From positions 1 to 7,367 of the forward strand of contig JAUWMJ010000148.1 in assembly GCA_030613225.1 (NCBI GenBank): a DNA stretch of 7,367 nucleotides, in the 5' to 3' direction. The DNA is from Desulfobacterales bacterium (GTDB lineage: Bacteria; Desulfobacterota; Desulfobacteria; Desulfobacterales; JAUWMJ01). Shown here in pieces: positions 6,846-7,367 of this stretch. The translations under genes and the position numbers were made by a program. Every line of letters starts with the position of its first letter. Position 1 is the first letter of the stretch. The notes under the pieces are model-generated. The model did not search any database. It saw nothing but the letters and a program-made list of their open reading frames with translations, and had not been told where the DNA came from.

Positions 6846-6899
6846 TTTTTTATGATTTTCCGGCTTATCCGGGTTAGGATAATGATATGTCAATTATGA

Positions 6900-7076
6900 G
6901 AGACCTTTGCAAAACAACAGTTTTTGCCCGATTTCTGCGTCAGGCTCAAATTTCAATCCTCGAAATATTCAATATATTCCTCCGGTTGTCCGCCTGAGGC
7001 GGATCACCTTCCCCCGCTCAAAGTCCGGGATCTTCGACTTGAACTCGAACAAAAATTACCATTTTTCAAAGGTCTC
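6900..7076. mobile_element. MITE-like element with 15-bp terminal inverted repeats
   Basis: The left end GAGACCTTTGCAAAA (6900-6914) is matched in inverse by TTTTTCAAAGGTCTC (7062-7076), 14 of 15 bases. The 177 bp between have no convincing gene: the 75-codon frame crossing it shows no recognisable domain and runs past the right end. No clear target duplication flanks it (left flank ATGA, right flank AACC). From memory, GAGACCTTTGCAAAA ends and the internal TTTCTGCGTCAGGCTC stretch resemble dispersed elements in Desulfobacterota genomes; I cannot check this here. It would be moved by a transposase encoded elsewhere. Confidence 0.65.
6989..7003. repeat. Perfect GC-rich hairpin inside the MITE-like element
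   Basis: TCCGCC (6989-6994) and GGCGGA (6998-7003) form a perfect 6-bp inverted repeat with a TGA loop. It sits within the miniature element and contrasts with its AT-rich surroundings. It may be part of the element or a separate small insertion. Confidence 0.5.
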
Positions 7077-7244
7077 AACCTATTGTATGCCTCTCCTTAA
7101 ATTATCACTCAAGTTTCGCACCCCAATTTTGTAAAAAGTAATAGCTTGATGGCATGTAAGATCAGACCTCGTCATCAATCATTAAAAAATCGCGGCGAGC
7201 CCTTATGTGACGCAGAATTGCATAATAATTTGACACTGCACTCA
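7077..7244. other. Unassigned intergenic stretch between two repeat elements
   Basis: No coding sequence is supported on either strand. On the - strand an AAGGAGA (7098-7092) stands close to the end of the MITE-like element but no sensible reading frame follows it. The whole region from 6481 to 7367 has no gene I can support; apart from this stretch and 6846-6899 it is mostly the repeats listed separately. Confidence 0.5.
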
Positions 7245-7324
7245 AGCTTCAGGTGTCGGGTGTCAGGTGTCAGTAGTAAAAAAGCGAGAGCCAGCCTGAA
7301 ACCTGACACCCGACACCTGAAACC
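7245..7324. repeat. Heptamer-built inverted repeat, second GGTGTCA/TGACACC copy
   Basis: The left arm (7245-7272) holds AGCTTCA, GGTGTCG and GGTGTCA twice. The right arm (7297-7324) holds TGAAACC, TGACACC, CGACACC, TGAAACC. Positions 7248-7268 and 7301-7321 form a 21-bp stem without mismatch around a 32-nt loop. The heptamers are those of the element at 758-842, but unit order, number and loop differ, so the two were not made by simple duplication of one hairpin. Confidence 0.85.
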
Positions 7325-7367
7325 TATGCTCCGAAAAGGCTTCACTACGCCCGATAATGTCCAAAAA

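Noticed and set aside
7092..7098. Minus-strand AAGGAGA next to the MITE-like element, as if the element interrupted a gene start
   Set aside because: No start codon at proper spacing and no meaningful frame on either side of the element.
6907..7134. 75-codon open frame on the + strand
   Set aside because: It lies almost wholly in the MITE-like element, starts 7 bp inside its left end and runs past its right end; no domain or ribosome binding site.

Overview
The window looks like a chromosomal segment of a Desulfobacterota (former Deltaproteobacteria) organism, probably near the Desulfobacterales. This is inferred from the type of gene content: large multi-PAS histidine kinases with HDFNN/HQFNN H-boxes, a TRAP-associated TatT lipoprotein, a MotB/OmpA-type protein, and intergenic spaces filled with short-period repeats. 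No rRNA, tRNA or taxonomic marker is present, so the assignment is tentative. No CRISPR array, toxin-antitoxin pair or phage gene is seen.

Layout. Positions 1-620 hold the 3' part of a gene for a coiled-coil protein ending in an OmpA/MotB peptidoglycan-binding domain (+). A bidirectional intrinsic terminator (702-738) and a heptamer-built inverted repeat (758-842) separate it from a convergent gene, a membrane histidine kinase with a periplasmic sensor, HAMP and two PAS domains (885-3374, -). A 191-bp divergent promoter region (3375-3565) carries a perfect 10-bp inverted repeat lying on a TATAAT box. It also serves a hybrid histidine kinase with a C-terminal receiver (3566-5296, +). Next come two small hairpins, a second heptamer-built inverted repeat (5377-5486) and a terminator-like hairpin ending only 12 bp before the start codon of a TatT-type lipoprotein gene (5563-6480, +). 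The last 887 bp (6481-7367) contain no convincing gene. They hold several repeats: a CACGGAG pair, three heptamer arrays, a 38-bp-period duplicated block, and a 177-bp miniature element with 15-bp terminal inverted repeats.

How the parts may work together. The two divergent kinases share a promoter region. One is a sensor kinase without receiver and the other a kinase-receiver hybrid, so cross-phosphorylation or shared control is plausible. No DNA-binding response regulator is encoded here and the output must lie elsewhere. The TatT gene lacks its usual TRAP partners in the visible sequence.

The most distinctive feature is that nearly all the intergenic repeats, although different in sequence, are written in the same 7-bp period and are often arranged as opposing arms. 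They sit downstream of genes and are absent from the only divergent promoter region. I see no complete undescribed biochemical system. The repeat family is the best candidate for something not well characterised.
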